Positions 1 to 9,990 are shown, numbered from the stretch's first letter. The stretch is 64,000 bases of DNA from Verticiella alkaliphila (GCF_018904615.1 NZ_JADCNH010000024.1:1-64000), one strand, 5' to 3'. The notes: generated by a model from the letters alone, not told the origin. A program made the numbers and translations.

Positions 1-782
1 TCGCCGCGCGCGGCGACGGGCGCCACCGTGCCGGCAGCCCGGGCCGTACGGGCGCGATAGGCCGCGAAGTCCGCCATGTGACGTGCATAGAGCCGGCGAG
101 CCTCGGCAGGATCGATGGCGCGTACGGCAGCCGCGTCGGGCACGGCGAGCCGGGCGCCTGCGCGCAGCCGATTCAGATTGCCGTCGATGAACGCCGCCGG
201 ATTGGCCTGCAGCAACGCCGCGAGCACCTGATAGAGCGTCGCGTCACCATAGCCGCGCTGCGCGCGCAAACGCTGCGCGATGCGCCCGGCCGTGTCGCCC
301 GAGCGAACGGTCACGCTGTCGCCCGCAGGCGCCGCCACGGGACGAGCCAGCGAGATCGGGCTCACGCCGGGCCGCAAGGCAGGGGGCAGCATGAGGATGA
401 GGCGACGCTGCTGCGTGCCGCGCACGGAATCCAACGTGAGCCGCAGATCGGCCACGGGCAGACGCACCGGCTCGGGCGAGACCAGGATGGCGACCAAGCC
501 GCCGTCGGTGCGTGAGCGCAGGATGGCTTCCACCGCCAATGGCTCGCGTCCGGTCAGCCCGGCATCGGCGGCCTGACCGCCCTGCACCCGCACGACCAGC
601 GTCGTGGCGGACTCGCCCTCGGCCAGGCGCGCGACCGGGATCTCCACCCGTAGCGGCTGGCCCACGCCCGAGAGCGTGCGTGCGCGGCCGAACTCGGCGG
701 CGTGGGTCGTGCCTGTGGCCAGGACGAGCAGCGCTACCGCAACTGCCTGGCTTCCCGGACGCCGACGCCAGCCTGGCGTCAT
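1..782 (-). CDS. FimV-like LysM-containing protein, 5' part only
   Basis: Read on the minus strand, the frame from ATG 782 stays open to the left edge, so the C-terminal part is missing. The start gives a signal peptide: basic MTPGWRRR, a hydrophobic run AVAVALLVLA and a probable cleavage after THA. The next ~100 residues match the N-terminal domain of the FimV/TspA family: GVGQPLRVEIPV, then LRLTLDSVRGTQQRRLILML. After that comes VTVRSGDTAGRIAQRL and a stretch with QANPAAFIDGNLNRLRAG, which looks like a LysM peptidoglycan-binding repeat. FimV proteins act at the inner membrane and periplasm in polar organisation and type IV pilus or secretion assembly. The neighbour, a divergent aminotransferase, is not the usual FimV context, so the exact orthologue is uncertain. 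Confidence 0.7.
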   Translation of the reverse strand, partial: MTPGWRRRPGSQAVAVALLVLATGTTHAAEFGRARTLSGVGQPLRVEIPVARLAEGESATTLVVRVQGGQAADAGLTGREPLAVEAILRSRTDGGLVAILVSPEPVRLPVADLRLTLDSVRGTQQRRLILMLPPALRPGVSPISLARPVAAPAGDSVTVRSGDTAGRIAQRLRAQRGYGDATLYQVLAALLQANPAAFIDGNLNRLRAGARLAVPDAAAVRAIDPAEARRLYARHMADFAAYRARTARAAGTVAPVAARG

Positions 783-928
783 CCGGCCCTGATTGCGCCC
801 TGAAAGCACGAGGACTCCGTATGCGATTGGTTCAAATTGCAACCCAACATAGCACCCGCCGCGACGGGTGACAAGACGCGGATCACGCTTGTTGTTAGGC
901 TTCACGTTTCGCCCTTGCAGGAGTGCCC

Positions 929-2248
929 ATGCGCCGGCCCGATCACGCCCCTCTCGATCCTCTGTGGATGCCGTTCACCGCCAACCGCGCCTTCAAGGAT
1001 GAGCCGCTCCTGCTGGCCTCGGCCGAGGGCATGCATTACCGCACGCCGGACGGCCTCGCTGTGCTGGACGGGACCGCCGGGCTCTGGTGCGTCAATGCCG
1101 GGCATGGCCGCACCGCCATCACCCAGGCTGTCACCGAGCAGCTCTCCCGTCTGGATTACGCGCCCGGATTCCAGCTCGGTCACCCGAAAGCCTTCGCCGC
1201 CGCGCACGCCGTCGCGCAGATCATGCCGGCCGGCCTGGACCGCATCTTCTTTACGAACTCTGGCTCTGAAGCGGTGGATACCGCGCTCAAGATCGCCCTC
1301 GCCTATCACCGCGCCCGCGGCCAAGGGCAACGCACCCGATTCATCGGCCGTGAGCGCGGCTATCACGGCGTGGGATTCGGCGGCATCTCGGTGGGCGGCA
1401 TCCCGGCCAATCGCGCCGTCTTCACCGGCGCGTTGCTGCCGGCTGCCGATCACCTGCCTCACACCCATGCGCTGGAACACCAAAAGTTTTCCCGCGGCCA
1501 ACCGGCCTGGGGCGCGCACCTGGCCGATGCCCTGGAGCCCCTCATCACGCTGCATGGCGACACCATCGCTGCGGTCATCGTCGAGCCGGTCGCAGGCTCC
1601 GCGGGCGTGCTCGTGCCGCCAGAGGGCTACCTGCAACGCCTGCGCGAGATCACCGAGCGCCACGGCATCCTCCTGATCTTCGACGAGGTGATCACCGGCT
1701 TCGGCCGTCTTGGCAAGGCCACGGCCAGCGAACGCTTTGGCGTGACGCCGGACCTCATCACGATGGCCAAAGGCATCAGCAACGGCAGCGTGCCTGCCGG
1801 TGCCGTGGCCGTGCGACGCGACATTCACGACACCGTCGTGGACAAGGCCGCCCCGGGGATCGAGTTCTTCCACGGCTACACGTACTCGGGCCATCCGCTG
1901 GCTGCAGCGGCCATCCAGGCCACGCTGCGGCTGTATCGCGACGAGGATCTCTTTGCGCGAGCCGCAACGCTCGAATCGAAGTTCGAGGCGGCCGTTCACC
2001 GCCTGGCCGATGCGCCTCACGTCCTGGACGTGCGCAATCTCGGACTCATGGCCGGCATCGAACTCACGCCGCGACCAGGCGAGCCTGGGGCGCGCGGCCG
2101 CGCGGTCTTTCGTGCCTGCTTCGCCGATGGCGTGCTGGTGCGCGTGACCGGCGACACGATCGCGCTGTCCCCACCTCTCATCGTGAATGCCGGGCAGCTG
2201 GAGACGATCGTGCAGACCTTGCGTCGCGCGCTCGACGCCGTGGCGTAG
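929..2248 (+). CDS. Class III aminotransferase, omega-amino acid (beta-alanine):pyruvate type
   Basis: A 439-residue fold-type I PLP enzyme. Visible signatures are the N-terminal MPFTANRAFKDEP, TNSGSEAVDTALKIA (PLP phosphate contact), the class III block IFDEVITGFGRLG, and MAKGISNGSVPAGAV, whose lysine should form the Schiff base with PLP. The overall pattern, including GIEFFHGYTYSGHPLAAAA near the C-terminus, matches omega-amino acid:pyruvate transaminases that move the amino group of beta-alanine or related amines to pyruvate. I chose ATG 929 over GTG 923 because AGGAG at 919-923 lies 5 nt upstream of 929. The gene is divergent from the FimV-like gene and 242 bp before ugpB. The physiological substrate cannot be read from the sequence; 4-aminobutyrate or diamines remain possible. 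Confidence 0.85.
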   Translation: MRRPDHAPLDPLWMPFTANRAFKDEPLLLASAEGMHYRTPDGLAVLDGTAGLWCVNAGHGRTAITQAVTEQLSRLDYAPGFQLGHPKAFAAAHAVAQIMPAGLDRIFFTNSGSEAVDTALKIALAYHRARGQGQRTRFIGRERGYHGVGFGGISVGGIPANRAVFTGALLPAADHLPHTHALEHQKFSRGQPAWGAHLADALEPLITLHGDTIAAVIVEPVAGSAGVLVPPEGYLQRLREITERHGILLIFDEVITGFGRLGKATASERFGVTPDLITMAKGISNGSVPAGAVAVRRDIHDTVVDKAAPGIEFFHGYTYSGHPLAAAAIQATLRLYRDEDLFARAATLESKFEAAVHRLADAPHVLDVRNLGLMAGIELTPRPGEPGARGRAVFRACFADGVLVRVTGDTIALSPPLIVNAGQLETIVQTLRRALDAVA

Positions 2249-2490
2249 CCGCCACATCGAAACCCCACGGGCGCTACCCAGCGCCACGTGTCCGAGTGTT
2301 ATAAGAGCGGGGAACAACGACGAACGCAGGCCGCCACGACGGCCTGTCCACCGCCTTGCGAGGAGGAGACGCCTCGTCCCACGCCGCCCCCGTGTCAGCT
2401 TGCCGGGCCGGCGTCATGCGCGCGTCATCTGCGGCCTTTACGCTGGATGGTTGTTCTGTACCCGCGCCACGGGCGCGCTTTGGAGGAAAC

Positions 2491-3795
2491 ATGCGTAAGC
2501 ATTGGGGCATTCTGAGTCTGGCCGGCATGATGGCCACCGCACCGGCGTTCGCCGTCACCGACATCCAGTTCTGGCATTCGATGCAGGGCGCCTTGGGCGA
2601 GCGTGTCGAGGAACTCGCCAAGGGCTTCAACGAATCCCAGTCGGAGTATCGCGTCCAGCCCGTCTACAAGGGCACCTATGGCGAATCCATGAACGCCGGC
2701 ATCGCCGCGTTCCGGGCGGGCAATGCCCCGGACATCCTGCAGGTGTTCGAGGTCGGCACCGCCACGATGATGTACGCCAAGGGCGCCGTGCAGCCGATCC
2801 AGGAGATGTCCGAGAAGGTCGGCAAGCCGATCAATCCGGACAACTTCATCGGCGCCGTGGCGGGCTACTACGCCTCGCCGGAGGGCAAGCTGGTATCCAT
2901 GCCCTTCAACAGCTCGACGCCCGTCTTCTACTACAACAAGGACGCCTTCAAGCAGGCAGGCCTGGATCCCGAGAAGCCGCCCAAGACCTGGGCCGAGCTC
3001 GCCGAAGCCGGCAAGAAGCTGACGGCAGCAGGCTCAGCCTGCGGCTACACCACCTCCTGGCCGTCCTGGACCCAGCTCGAGACCTTCTCGGCCTGGCATA
3101 ACGTGCCCTACGCCACGCAAGACAACGGCTTCAAGGGCCTGGATGCGCGCCTTGCGATCGATTCGGATCTGCACGTGCGTCACCTCACCAACCTGGCGCA
3201 GATGGCCAAGGACGGCGTCTTCACGTACGGCGGCCGGGGCGACGATCCCAACTCGCTTTTCATGTCGGGCCGCTGCGCCATGATCACCGGCTCCTCCGGC
3301 ATGCGCGCGAACATCATGCGCACGGCCAAGTTCGAGTTCGGCATCGGCACGCTGCCCTACTACGACGACGTCAAGGGCGCACCGCAGAACACCATCATTG
3401 GCGGCGCCTCGCTGTGGGTCTTCGCGAACAAGCCGGAAGCCACCTACCGGGGCATCACGGAGTTCTTCCACTACCTCGCGAGTCCGGAAGTGGCCGCACG
3501 CTGGCACCAGCAGACGGGCTACGTGCCTGTCACCACGGCCGCGTACGATCTCACGAAGCAATCCGGCTTCTACGACAAGAACCCCGGCACCGAGATCGCC
3601 GTGCAGCAGCTGAACGTGGAAACCACGGCGCAGTCGCGTGGCATCCGCCTGGGCTTCCTGCCGCAGATCCGTGAACTGGAAGACGCCGAGATGGAGCGCA
3701 TCATCACCGGCAAGGTCGAGCCCAAGGCTGGCCTGGAGAACATCGTCAAGCGCGGCAACGAGCTGCTCACCCGCTTCGAGCAGAGCGCGAAGTAA
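2491..3795 (+). CDS. ugpB: sn-glycerol-3-phosphate ABC transporter, periplasmic binding protein UgpB
   Basis: A 434-residue periplasmic solute-binding protein of the family 1 (sugar/G3P) class. ATG 2491 is preceded by GGAGGAAAC and gives a signal peptide MRKHWGILSLAGMMATAPAFA. The mature start TDIQFWHSMQGALGERVEEL is typical of UgpB, as are NSSTPVFYYNKDAFKQAGLDP and the late GIRLGFLPQIRELEDAEME segment. It should capture sn-glycerol 3-phosphate or glycerophosphodiesters and deliver them to UgpA/UgpE. It heads ugpB-ugpA-ugpE-ugpC, all on one strand with gaps of 34-48 nt. An in-frame upstream extension to 2356 has no signal-peptide logic and was not used. No PhoB box was recognised upstream, so phosphate control is not shown. 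Confidence 0.92.
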   Translation: MRKHWGILSLAGMMATAPAFAVTDIQFWHSMQGALGERVEELAKGFNESQSEYRVQPVYKGTYGESMNAGIAAFRAGNAPDILQVFEVGTATMMYAKGAVQPIQEMSEKVGKPINPDNFIGAVAGYYASPEGKLVSMPFNSSTPVFYYNKDAFKQAGLDPEKPPKTWAELAEAGKKLTAAGSACGYTTSWPSWTQLETFSAWHNVPYATQDNGFKGLDARLAIDSDLHVRHLTNLAQMAKDGVFTYGGRGDDPNSLFMSGRCAMITGSSGMRANIMRTAKFEFGIGTLPYYDDVKGAPQNTIIGGASLWVFANKPEATYRGITEFFHYLASPEVAARWHQQTGYVPVTTAAYDLTKQSGFYDKNPGTEIAVQQLNVETTAQSRGIRLGFLPQIRELEDAEMERIITGKVEPKAGLENIVKRGNELLTRFEQSAK

Positions 3796-3843
3796 TATTG
3801 CACCCCCGGGGCGGCACTCGCCGCCCCGATCGTCCGATATCCC

Positions 3844-4725
3844 ATGGAAAAACGCGTCGTCTTCGGCCACAAGGTCCTGCCGTATCTGTTGCTCGCCCCT
3901 CAGGTGGCCGTGACGCTCATCTTCTTTTTCTGGCCCGCAGGCCAGGCGTTGTGGCAATCGATGCGCCTGGAGGATGTCTTCGGACTCTCCTCGCAGTTCG
4001 TCGGGCTCGCGAACTTTCGCGACCTCTTCGCCAACGACGATTATCTGCAGTCCTTTCGCGTCACCGCCGTCTTCTCCGTGCTCGTCGCCGGCATCGGCCT
4101 GGCCGTGGCGCTGCTGCTGGCGACCATGGCCGATCGCGTGATCAAGGGCGCGTCGGTCTACAAGACACTGCTCATCTGGCCGTATGCCGTGGCCCCTGCG
4201 GTGGTCGGCGTGCTGTGGCTCTTTCTCTTCTCGCCCTCCGTCGGCATCCTCGCCGTGTGGATGATGGAGTTCGGCTTTTACTGGAACCCGCGTCTGGACG
4301 AGACGCACGCCATGACGCTGGTCGTCATCGCCGCCGTCTGGAAGCAGGTCTCCTACAACTTCATCTTCTTTCTCGCGGGTCTGCAGTCCATCCCGCGCTC
4401 GCTGATCGAGGCTGCGGCCATCGACGGCGCCGGCCCCACGCGCCGCTTCTGGACCATCGTCTTTCCGCTGCTCTCGCCCACCACCTTCTTCCTGCTGGTG
4501 GTCAACATCATCTACGCCTTCTTCGACACGTTCGCGGTGATCGACACCACCACGCAAGGTGGCCCCGGCACGTCGACCGCCATCCTGGTCTACAAGGTGT
4601 ACAGCGACGGCTTCCGCGGCCTGAATCTTGGTTCCTCGGCCGCGCAGTCGGTCATTCTCATGCTCATCGTGACGTTGCTCACCGTGATGCAGTTCCGCTA
4701 TATCGATCGCAAGGTGCAGTACTGA
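3844..4725 (+). CDS. ugpA: sn-glycerol-3-phosphate ABC transporter permease UgpA
   Basis: A 293-residue inner-membrane permease with about six hydrophobic segments, the first at residues ~12-32 ([19 protein letters not shown]). The EAA loop that contacts the ATPase is visible as [20 protein letters not shown] around residues 195-215. The C-terminal [13 protein letters not shown] is characteristic of UgpA and related MalF-like sugar permeases. With UgpE it forms the transmembrane channel of the G3P importer. It lies 48 nt after ugpB and 34 nt before ugpE. No Shine-Dalgarno is evident before ATG 3844, so it may depend on translation from the ugpB message. Confidence 0.92.
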   Translation: MEKRVVFGHKVLPYLLLAPQVAVTLIFFFWPAGQALWQSMRLEDVFGLSSQFVGLANFRDLFANDDYLQSFRVTAVFSVLVAGIGLAVALLLATMADRVIKGASVYKTLLIWPYAVAPAVVGVLWLFLFSPSVGILAVWMMEFGFYWNPRLDETHAMTLVVIAAVWKQVSYNFIFFLAGLQSIPRSLIEAAAIDGAGPTRRFWTIVFPLLSPTTFFLLVVNIIYAFFDTFAVIDTTTQGGPGTSTAILVYKVYSDGFRGLNLGSSAAQSVILMLIVTLLTVMQFRYIDRKVQY

Positions 4726-4759
4726 TGTCGCTGTCGCACGCCACCGCTCGGGAGTCCGC

Positions 4760-5596
4760 ATGATCGAACGCCGCCCCTGGCTCGACCTGCTCGCGCACGC
4801 CATCCTTCTGTTCGGGCTGGTCATCGTGGCCTTCCCGATCTACGTCACGTTCGTCGCCTCCACGCAGACGGCCCAGGAAGTGGCCAACGCGCCGATGTCG
4901 CTGCTGCCCGGCCCGCACCTGATCGACAACTACACCCGCGCCCTCACCGGCGAAAGCGGCGCCCCGGTGGCCCGCATGCTCTGGGTGAGCCTGGTGATGG
5001 CGGTGGTCATCGCCGTCGGCAAGATCGCCATCTCGCTGCTGTCGGCCTTTGCGGTGGTGTACTTCCGCTTTCCGCTGCGCATGTTCTTCTTCTGGATGAT
5101 CTTCGTCACGCTGATGCTGCCGGTCGAAGTGCGCATCGCGCCCACCTATCAGGTGGTGGCGGATCTGGGCATGCTTAACAGCTATGCGGGGCTCACGCTG
5201 CCGCTGATCGCCTCGGCCACGGCCACCTTCCTCTTCCGGCAGTTCTTCATGACGGTGCCGGACGAGTTGATCGAAGCCGCGCGCATCGATGGCGCGGGCC
5301 CCCTGCGCTTCTTTCGCGACGTGCTGCTGCCGCTCTCGCGCACCAGCATCGCCGCGCTCTTCGTGATCCAGTTCATCTACGGCTGGAACCAGTACCTCTG
5401 GCCACTGCTCATCACCACCCAGGAGAACATGTACCCGGTGGTGATCGGCATCAAGCGCATGATCGGCGGCGGCGACGCCCTCACCGAGTGGAACATCACC
5501 ATGGCCACGGCCATGCTGGCGATGCTGCCGCCGGTGCTCGTCGTGGTCTTCATGCAGCGCTGGTTCGTCAAGGGTCTGGTCGATACCGAGAAGTGA
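4760..5596 (+). CDS. ugpE: sn-glycerol-3-phosphate ABC transporter permease UgpE
   Basis: A 278-residue permease, partner of UgpA. It opens with [20 protein letters not shown], a cytoplasmic start and first membrane helix. The periplasmic segment [20 protein letters not shown] follows; it and the EAA motif [17 protein letters not shown] fit the UgpE/MalG branch. The C-terminus ends [14 protein letters not shown], the usual end of this family. GGAG sits 6 nt upstream of ATG 4760. It should form the heterodimeric membrane channel with UgpA and be energised by UgpC. Confidence 0.92.
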   Translation: MIERRPWLDLLAHAILLFGLVIVAFPIYVTFVASTQTAQEVANAPMSLLPGPHLIDNYTRALTGESGAPVARMLWVSLVMAVVIAVGKIAISLLSAFAVVYFRFPLRMFFFWMIFVTLMLPVEVRIAPTYQVVADLGMLNSYAGLTLPLIASATATFLFRQFFMTVPDELIEAARIDGAGPLRFFRDVLLPLSRTSIAALFVIQFIYGWNQYLWPLLITTQENMYPVVIGIKRMIGGGDALTEWNITMATAMLAMLPPVLVVVFMQRWFVKGLVDTEK

Positions 5597-5630
5597 CCCA
5601 CCCTTTCCTGTCTCTTTCTATCCCTCTCCC

Positions 5631-6713
5631 ATGGCAACTCTGAGCCTGCGCAACGTCGTCAAGTCCTACCATCGCGGCGCCACTGTCATCCATGGCCTGT
5701 CGCTGGACGTGGCCGACGGCGAGTTCATCGTGCTCGTGGGCCCCAGCGGCTGCGGCAAATCCACGCTGCTGCGCATGGTGGCCGGCCTGGAAAGCGTCAC
5801 GGATGGCGACGTCATGATCGATGACACGCGCGTGAACGGCCTGGAGCCGGCCGAGCGTGACATCGCCATGGTGTTCCAGAACTACGCGCTCTATCCGCAC
5901 ATGACGGTCTTCCAGAACATGGCCTATGGCCTGAAGATCCGTCGTCTCACGAAGGAACAGATCCAGGCGCGCGTGAAAGCCGCGGCGGACATCCTGGAAC
6001 TCGGCCCGCTCCTCACCCGCCGCCCACGCGAGCTATCGGGCGGTCAACGCCAGCGCGTGGCCATGGGCCGGGCGATCGTACGCGAGCCCAAGGCATTCCT
6101 CTTCGACGAGCCGCTGTCCAATCTCGATGCCAAGCTGCGCGTGCAGATGCGCCTGGAGATCCAGCGCCTGCACCAGCGCCTGGGCACGACGAGTCTGTAC
6201 GTCACGCACGATCAGGTCGAGGCGATGACACTCGCCCAGCGCATGGTGGTGATGAACAAGGGCCACATCGAGCAGGTGGGCACGCCCACCGAAGTGTTCG
6301 AGCGCCCGGCCACCACCTTTGTCGCGGGCTTCATCGGTTCGCCGCCCATGAACCTGGTACCGGTGGAAGTCACGGCGGACGGCGCGGTGCGCACGACGGA
6401 TGGCGTGGCATTGTCGCTGGCGGCAGAAGAGATTCCGGCGCACGTGCGTGGCCGCTCGGTGATCCTGGGGTTGCGTCCGGAGCACACCACGATCGGCAAG
6501 CCCGGCCTGCCGGCTACGGTGGAACTGGTGGAAACGCTGGGCTCCGAACAGCTCGTGCACGCGCGCTGCGGCAAGGCCTCGGTGGTGCTGCGCTATGCGA
6601 CCCGGCTCGCAGCGCAGGGCGTGGTCGGCATGGGCGACACGCTCATGATCGGCACCGACGGGCATCATCCGCTGCACTGGTTCGATACCGATGGGAAGCG
6701 GATCTCGGCGTGA
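5631..6713 (+). CDS. ugpC: sn-glycerol-3-phosphate ABC transporter ATPase UgpC
   Basis: A 360-residue ABC ATPase of the MalK/UgpC class. Walker A is GPSGCGKST at ~residues 37-45, the Q-loop lies in [12 protein letters not shown], the signature is [14 protein letters not shown], Walker B is [16 protein letters not shown], and the switch histidine is in [11 protein letters not shown]. After the ~240-residue nucleotide-binding domain comes a TOBE/OB-type regulatory tail ([13 protein letters not shown]), as in MalK. It energises G3P uptake by UgpAE. It is the last gene of the operon; its stop is 8 nt before the first copy of the structured repeat at 6722. Confidence 0.92.
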   Translation: MATLSLRNVVKSYHRGATVIHGLSLDVADGEFIVLVGPSGCGKSTLLRMVAGLESVTDGDVMIDDTRVNGLEPAERDIAMVFQNYALYPHMTVFQNMAYGLKIRRLTKEQIQARVKAAADILELGPLLTRRPRELSGGQRQRVAMGRAIVREPKAFLFDEPLSNLDAKLRVQMRLEIQRLHQRLGTTSLYVTHDQVEAMTLAQRMVVMNKGHIEQVGTPTEVFERPATTFVAGFIGSPPMNLVPVEVTADGAVRTTDGVALSLAAEEIPAHVRGRSVILGLRPEHTTIGKPGLPATVELVETLGSEQLVHARCGKASVVLRYATRLAAQGVVGMGDTLMIGTDGHHPLHWFDTDGKRISA

Positions 6714-6721
6714 GGTCCATT

Positions 6722-6964
6722 TGAGTTCTTGAGGCGCCGTTGCGGCGGCCCCGTGGGGCGGGCCGGTCGCGCGGCGGGCCTGAACGGCCCGGCTGCCCTT
6801 TCGCTCCGGGTGTCGTGACGGGCGGTCGGCGAACTCGGAGGGTGGACAGTCCCCCGGACTGTCCACACCCGCGTCCTCAGACATCGCCGCCCTTGCCTCC
6901 CGTCACGACACCCTGCGCTCGGCGCGCTCCAACGGCCCGCCCCACGGGGCCGCCGCAACGGCGC
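6722..6964 (+). repeat. Structured ~243-bp repeat, copy A
   Basis: A non-coding palindromic element directly downstream of ugpC. Its outer arms are a perfect 32-bp inverted repeat (6734-6765 with 6933-6964). Inside lies a perfect 15-bp stem (6808-6822 with 6899-6913) and an 11-bp apical hairpin, GTGGACAGTCC with loop CCC (6842-6866). A smaller hairpin, GGGCC/GGCCC, lies near 6776-6790. A second copy runs in inverted orientation at 7163-7405. The two are about 85% identical by eye, and most differences in paired regions are matched on the opposite arm. It could act as RNA (3' UTR, terminator or small RNA) or be a MITE-like mobile element. No protein-coding reading is credible. Confidence 0.8.
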
Positions 6965-7162
6965 TGAGAGCGTTTCTGGCTCTGGGGTCATTCGGGCGAA
7001 GCGATGACACGGCAGCCAGGTCACCGAACGCGTTCTTACGTGTGTCTCGTATGGTCGCAATCTTCTCGCATGCCGCTCCCAACGTTCAAGTCGGCCGACT
7101 TGCTGAGGATCAGCTGGATGTCGAGCTTCATTCGGTCTGGCTTGTTCCGGATCCAACCTGAG
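6965..7162. other. Spacer between the two inverted repeat copies
   Basis: About 198 bp of lower-GC sequence between the paired repeats. It shows no convincing gene, promoter pair or known element. A short minus-strand open stretch reads through it into copy B but has no recognisable domain. It may be the insertion target between the convergent ugpC and livF genes, or part of a composite element bounded by the repeats. Confidence 0.4.
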
Positions 7163-7405
7163 CCGTTGCGGCCAGGGCCGGGGGGCGGGCCGTCGGAGCG
7201 CGCCGAGCGCAAGGCCTCGGGACGGGAGGCAAGGGAGGCGATGTTTGAGGAGGCGGGTGTGGACAGTCCGGGGGACTGTCCACCCTCCGAGTTCGCCGAC
7301 CGCCCGGCCCGAGGCCTGGAGCGAGAGGGCAGCCGGGCCGTTAAGGCCCGGCCGCGCGACCGGCCCGCCCCCCGGCCCTGGCTGCAACGGCGGCTCAAGA
7401 ACTCA
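7163..7405 (-). repeat. Structured ~243-bp repeat, copy B (inverted)
   Basis: The second copy, read on the minus strand from 7405. It begins with the same 11-12 nt leader (GAGTTCTTGAG) as copy A. Its outer arms pair over about 30 bp with one mismatch, and its inner 15-bp stem has one mismatch. The apical hairpin with GGACAGTCC arms is identical to copy A. It lies 40 nt after the livF stop and in the same sense as livF, just as copy A is in the sense of ugpC, so each operon would transcribe its adjacent copy in the same orientation. Confidence 0.8.
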
Positions 7406-7444
7406 CAGACAGCGTCTTGAAAGAACGCCAGCCGCCCCGAACCC

Positions 7445-8194
7445 CTATTCCTTCCGGTTCTTCCCCAACCCCAGATAGCTCTCCACCACCCGCGGATTGC
7501 CCGCCAGCTCATCTGCAGGCCCCGACAGCACGACTTCGCCGGTTTCCAGCACGTAGCCGTGGTCGGCCACTTGCAATGCCGCGCGGGCGTTCTGCTCGAC
7601 GAGGAGCGTGGCCACGCCCGTCTCACGCAGGCCGGCGATGATGTGGAAGATCTCGCGCACGATGCGCGGGGCGAGCCCCAGGCTGGGCTCGTCGAGCATC
7701 AGGAGGCGCGGCTTGGCCATCAGGGCGCGGCCCACGGCCAGCATCTGGCGCTCGCCGCCGGAGAGCGTACCGGCATGCTGACGGCGGCGCTCCTTCAGAC
7801 GAGGGAAGAGCGCGAAGACGTTTTCCATCTCGTCGCGCCAGTCCTTTTCGCCGGCGCGGTAGCGGCGAAAGCCTCCAAGGAGAAGGTTGTCCTCCACCGT
7901 CATGCTGGCGAAGAGCTCGCGGCGTTCTGGCACGAGGGACATGCCGCCAGCGACGCGGCGCTCGACGGCCCAGTCGCTCACGCGCTCGCCGGCATAGACG
8001 ACCTCGCCCTGAGCGGAGCCGCTGGTCGGCAGCGAGCCCATGATGGCGTTGAGCAGCGTGGATTTGCCGGCGCCGTTGGCGCCGATCACGGTGACGATCT
8101 GGCCGGCGCCGACTTCGAGGACGGCGTCGGTGACGGCGTGGACCTTGCCGTACCGGGCGGACAGCGCGGCGACTTTCAGGATGGGATCAGGCAT
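7445..8194 (-). CDS. livF: Branched-chain amino acid type ABC transporter ATPase LivF
   Basis: A 249-residue ABC ATPase. Walker A is [16 protein letters not shown] at ~residues 35-50, the signature is [16 protein letters not shown], and Walker B is [16 protein letters not shown]. The phrase EPSLGLAP is typical of LivF. ATG 8194 overlaps the end of the livMG frame by 8 nt and has GAGGAG about 7 nt upstream. It pairs with the LivG domain of the neighbouring fusion to power import of branched-chain amino acids or another small carboxylate or amide; LivF-type ATPases do not reveal the substrate. It is the last gene of the livHMGF transcription unit. Confidence 0.9.
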   Translation of the reverse strand: MPDPILKVAALSARYGKVHAVTDAVLEVGAGQIVTVIGANGAGKSTLLNAIMGSLPTSGSAQGEVVYAGERVSDWAVERRVAGGMSLVPERRELFASMTVEDNLLLGGFRRYRAGEKDWRDEMENVFALFPRLKERRRQHAGTLSGGERQMLAVGRALMAKPRLLMLDEPSLGLAPRIVREIFHIIAGLRETGVATLLVEQNARAALQVADHGYVLETGEVVLSGPADELAGNPRVVESYLGLGKNRKE

Positions 8195-9986
8195 GGGCGG
8201 GCTCCTCGTCGTCGATGCCGCCCAGGTAGGCTTCGAGCACGGCCGGGTTGGCCTGGACCTCGGCGGGCGGGCCTTCGGCGAGCTTGGTGCCGAAATCCAT
8301 CACCACGAGGTGGTTCGTCAGTTCCATCACGAATTCCATGTCGTGTTCGACGAGCAGGATGCTCATGCCTTCGGCGCGCAATTGCTTGAGCACCTGGCCC
8401 AAGGCCTGCTTTTCCTTGTAGCGCAGGCCGGCGGCGGGCTCGTCCAGCAGCAGCAGGACGGGATCGGCGGCCAGGGCGCGAGCGATCTCGACGATGCGTT
8501 GCTGGCCCAGTGCCAGATTGCCGGCCTGTTCATAGAGGTAGTCGCCCAGGCCCACGCGCTGGAGCTGGCGGGCGGCTTCGTGCAGCAGCTGCGCTTCGCG
8601 CGGGCGGTCGGCATGCAGCGTACCGGCGAGCACGCTCACGTCCGAGCGCAGATGCGCGCCCAGGGCGACGTTCTCGAGCACGGACATGGTCGGGAGCAAC
8701 TGCACGTGCTGGAAGGTGCGGCCCACGCCGCGCTTGGCGATGTCGCGCGCCTTCAGCGTATCGATGCGCTCGTCCATGAAGCGCACCATGCCCCGGGTCA
8801 GCGGCAGCACGCCCGTGATGAGGTTGAAGGTGGTGCTCTTGCCGGCGCCGTTGGGGCCGATGAGGCCGACGATCTCGCCCGCGCGCACGCGAAAGCCGAT
8901 GTCGTTGACCGCGACGAGACCGCCGAACTCCTTGCGGGCGGCGTCCACATCGAGCACGACCTGACCGGCCTGCGGACGCGGGCGCTGCGGCAGTGCGGGC
9001 GCTTCCGGCGGCGGTGGCGCGGCCTTGACACCGCGCGCGCCGCGACGGCGGAACGGGGCCGAGACGATGGGCCAGAGGCCGCCCGGTGCGTACTGCAGGA
9101 TGACCACGAGCAGCACCCCGAAGACGATCATCTCGAAGTTCGCGGTGGTGTCGAGCAGGCGCGGCAGCCAGTTCTGGATCTGGTCCTTGATGATGAGGAC
9201 CAGCGACGAGCCGAGCAGCGCGCCCCACACCGAGGCCGCACCGCCCACCACAGCCATGAAGAGGTATTCGATGCCGTAGTTCAGACCGAACGGGCTCGGG
9301 CTCACGGCACGCTGCATGTGGGCGTACAGCCAGCCCGACACGCTCGCCAGCATCGCGGCGTAGACGAAGATGATGATCTTGTAGGCTGCCGTGTTCACCC
9401 CGAAGGACTCGGCCATGCCTGCCCCGCCCTTCAAGGCGCGGATGGCCCGACCCGGCCGGGAGGCGAGCAGGTTGTGGGTGGCCCACATCGCCAGCAGCAC
9501 CAGCACCCAGATCAGGTAGTACATGTTGCGCCCGCTCGCCAGCGAGATCCCGAAGACCTCGATGGGACGGATGCCGGCGATGCCGTCGTACTTGCCGAAG
9601 GCCTCGATGTTGCCGAAGAGATAGAAAAGGCTCAGGCCCCAGGCGATGGTGCCCAGCGGCAGGTAGTGCCCCGACAGGCGCAGCGTGATGGCGCCCAGGA
9701 TCCATGCGATGAGCCCCGTGAAGAAGAGCCCCACGAAGAGCGTCGCCCAGGGCGACCAGCCCGCCGCCGTGGTGAAGTAGGCCGTCGCGTAGGCACCCAC
9801 GCCCACGAAGGCGGCCTGGCCGAAGGAGGTGAGCCCGGCCACGCCGGTGAGCACCACCAGGCCGATCACCACGAGCGTGGCAAGACCGATGTAGTTGATC
9901 TGCGTGATCCAGAACTCGGGCGTGGCCGCGAGCTGGGGCAGGATCGCCAGGATGGCGATGAAGCCGATGAGGATGAGGCGGTTCAT
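8187..9986 (-). CDS. LivM-LivG fusion: ABC permease joined to ATPase
   Basis: A 599-residue fusion. Residues ~1-310 are a LivM permease with 8-10 hydrophobic helices (start [20 protein letters not shown]; motif [20 protein letters not shown]). A proline-rich linker ([19 protein letters not shown]) follows at ~325-345, and the rest is a LivG ATPase with Walker [17 protein letters not shown] near residue 378, [14 protein letters not shown] and [12 protein letters not shown] chose ATG 9986 because GAGGAG lies 8 nt upstream inside the end of livH and the permease begins there; an upstream in-frame extension to 10130 is arginine-rich shadow of livH. Such fusions are known in Burkholderiales. It would dimerise with LivH (membrane) and LivF (ATPase). 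Confidence 0.9.
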   Translation of the reverse strand: MNRLILIGFIAILAILPQLAATPEFWITQINYIGLATLVVIGLVVLTGVAGLTSFGQAAFVGVGAYATAYFTTAAGWSPWATLFVGLFFTGLIAWILGAITLRLSGHYLPLGTIAWGLSLFYLFGNIEAFGKYDGIAGIRPIEVFGISLASGRNMYYLIWVLVLLAMWATHNLLASRPGRAIRALKGGAGMAESFGVNTAAYKIIIFVYAAMLASVSGWLYAHMQRAVSPSPFGLNYGIEYLFMAVVGGAASVWGALLGSSLVLIIKDQIQNWLPRLLDTTANFEMIVFGVLLVVILQYAPGGLWPIVSAPFRRRGARGVKAAPPPPEAPALPQRPRPQAGQVVLDVDAARKEFGGLVAVNDIGFRVRAGEIVGLIGPNGAGKSTTFNLITGVLPLTRGMVRFMDERIDTLKARDIAKRGVGRTFQHVQLLPTMSVLENVALGAHLRSDVSVLAGTLHADRPREAQLLHEAARQLQRVGLGDYLYEQAGNLALGQQRIVEIARALAADPVLLLLDEPAAGLRYKEKQALGQVLKQLRAEGMSILLVEHDMEFVMELTNHLVVMDFGTKLAEGPPAEVQANPAVLEAYLGGIDDEEPAHA

Positions 9987-9990
9987 GCGT

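Noticed and set aside
3034-4824. Open frame of ~596 codons antisense to ugpB, ugpA and ugpE
   Set aside because: Charged, repetitive composition without any motif, fully covered by the clear ugp genes on the other strand.
6665-7626. Several overlapping open frames through the repeat pair
   Set aside because: They read Pro/Arg/Gly-rich sequence dictated by the palindromic arms, differ between copies, and have no start context or known domain.
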